A stretch of DNA of 35,616 bases, taken from Clostridia bacterium. GTDB lineage: Bacteria; Bacillota; Clostridia; UMGS1810. This document shows, one piece after another, positions 34,705 through 35,616 of the stretch. Position 1 is the first letter of the stretch. Every line of letters begins with the position of its first letter. The position numbers were made by a program, and so were the translations under genes. A model generated the notes under the pieces. That model ran no database searches. It saw nothing but the letters and a program-made list of their open reading frames with translations, and was not told where the DNA came from. The stretch is taken from positions 40,603 through 76,218 of the forward strand of contig JAFQHQ010000199.1 in assembly GCA_017397885.1 (NCBI GenBank), given 5' to 3'.

Positions 34705-35498
34705 AAATGAAAACAGTATTGACCATTGCAGGAAGTGACTCAAGCGGAGGCGCCGGCATTCAGGCAGATATTAAAACAATGACAATGAATGGGGTTTATG
34801 CCATGAGTGCAATAACGGCACTGACCGCACAGAACACAACCGGCGTAAGAGCAATTCGGGAAACCGAACCCGATTTTCTCAAACAGCAATTGGATGCGGT
34901 ATTCGAGGACATTTTCCCCGACAGCGTCAAAATCGGTATGGTATCATCGGGTGAACTGATAAGCGTAATTGCAGACAGGCTGAGATTTTACGGAGCTAAA
35001 AACATTGTTGCAGATCCCGTTATGGTTGCATCAAGCGGAATGGCTCTTATTAAAACAGAAGCAATTGCCGCACTTACCCAAAAACTATTTCCCATAGCAA
35101 CCCTCGTTACCCCCAACATACCGGAGGCAGAGGCTTTGTCGGGAACTGTCATTAAAACTAAAGACGATATGCTTTCGGTGGCAAAATATATTGGCGATTC
35201 ATATGGATGTGCTGTTCTTTTAAAAGGCGGTCACAGTATTAATGATGCCAACGACCTTTTGTATGCAGATGGAGAATATCGTTGGTTTGAAGGCAGACGA
35301 ATAGACAATCCCAACACGCATGGTACGGGATGTACACTGTCCGCCGCCATAGCATCAAACCTTGCAAAAGGCTATGCACTTCCCGAGGCGGTAGAAAGGG
35401 CAAAGGAATATATTTCGGGTGCTCTCTCTGCCGGACTCAATTTGGGACAGGGCTCGGGGCCGCTTATGCATAATTTTAGCCTTAACGACCGACACTAA
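34701..35498 (+). CDS. thiD: Bifunctional HMP/HMP-phosphate kinase ThiD
   Basis: 265 residues, a ribokinase-fold enzyme that phosphorylates hydroxymethylpyrimidine twice to HMP-PP, the ThiE substrate. A-G-S-D-S-S-G-G-A-G-I-Q-A-D-I-K is at the N-terminus (about 9-24), P-E-A-E-A-L in the middle, and the anion-hole motif N-T-H-G-T-G-C-T-L-S-A near 213-222. It starts in an ATGA overlap with thiE; an ATG six bases further on is possible. It is the last gene of the operon. No thiC is present here, so HMP must come from a gene elsewhere or from salvage. Confidence 0.96.
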   Translation: MKMKTVLTIAGSDSSGGAGIQADIKTMTMNGVYAMSAITALTAQNTTGVRAIRETEPDFLKQQLDAVFEDIFPDSVKIGMVSSGELISVIADRLRFYGAKNIVADPVMVASSGMALIKTEAIAALTQKLFPIATLVTPNIPEAEALSGTVIKTKDDMLSVAKYIGDSYGCAVLLKGGHSINDANDLLYADGEYRWFEGRRIDNPNTHGTGCTLSAAIASNLAKGYALPEAVERAKEYISGALSAGLNLGQGSGPLMHNFSLNDRH

Positions 35499-35503
35499 AG
35501 GCG

Positions 35504-35609
35504 GTTTTAAAATATAAATTTCGCCTCACTCGTCGTTAAAATACTCGGAAATATAACCATATTTCCTGCGTTTTTGCCTTGACTGAGACAAAATTTATTA
35601 TTTTAAAAC
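35504..35609. repeat. 106-base imperfect terminal-inverted-repeat element after thiD
   Basis: GTTTTAAAATATAAATTT (35504-35521) is mirrored by AAATTTATTATTTTAAAAC (35591-35609), differing by one inserted base. The middle holds a perfect 8-base-pair hairpin, GGAAATAT/ATATTTCC (35547-35554 with 35559-35566, loop AACC). The whole can fold into a long hairpin with G-U pairs. It may be a MITE-like or palindromic intergenic repeat that also acts as the thi operon's transcription end; no canonical terminator is otherwise seen. Confidence 0.55.
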
Positions 35610-35616
35610 TCCAAAG

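Noticed and set aside
1-35616. CRISPR arrays, tRNA or rRNA genes, phage or insertion-sequence genes
   Set aside because: No regularly spaced repeats, cloverleaf sequences, rRNA signatures, integrase or transposase frames were seen on either strand.

Overview
The window looks like a low-to-moderate GC Gram-positive chromosome, most likely an uncultured gut-type Clostridia. The signs are TRTGnTATAAT-style extended -10 promoters, strong AGGAGG ribosome binding sites, SLH-anchored secreted enzymes, clostridial thiS-thiF-thiG-thiH gene order and a TPP riboswitch with an intrinsic terminator. SLH-anchored polysaccharide lyases are known from pectin-degrading Monoglobus-type Clostridia, but the genus here is inference. 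There are no rRNAs, tRNAs, CRISPR arrays, phage genes or recognisable transposases. No gene-free stretch exceeds 300 bases; the longest is 14294-14572.

Region 1 (1-11776, minus strand) is a compact five-gene run with gaps of about 33-61 bases. From its promoter end it encodes a leaderless 918-residue FG-GAP/VCBS repeat protein, two paralogous secreted heparinase II/III-like lyases, a secreted protein with two lectin-like modules, and a fifth secreted protein cut by the window edge. Three of the products share one roughly 200-residue module (hallmark G-x-L-G-x-W). An AraC-family regulator (11987-12952, plus) diverges from this operon and is the obvious candidate controller.

Region 2 (13058-23458, minus strand) holds a Gfo/Idh/MocA protein with a GH109-like YPTH motif, an 860-residue secreted protein with degenerate SLH repeats, and a 2096-residue surface enzyme. 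The latter combines CBM96/DNRLRE-like, Ig-like, SLH, heparinase-like, cadherin-like and F5/8-C modules. Regions 1 and 2 together resemble a Gram-positive polysaccharide utilisation locus for an acidic (uronate- or amino-sugar-containing) glycan. The actual substrate cannot be read from the sequence.

Region 3 (23620-28020, minus strand) has a cytoplasmic GH13 maltodextrin hydrolase and glycogen phosphorylase, each with its own promoter: storage or maltodextrin turnover. Region 4 (28217-30967, plus) has two tandem, different MATE transporters. Region 5 (30954-35498, plus) is a thiamine operon, thiSFGHED, behind a TPP riboswitch whose antiterminator can be read directly. It makes the thiazole and joins it to HMP-PP, but no thiC is present in the window. 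The window ends in a 106-base imperfect inverted-repeat element that may be a dispersed mobile or palindromic repeat.
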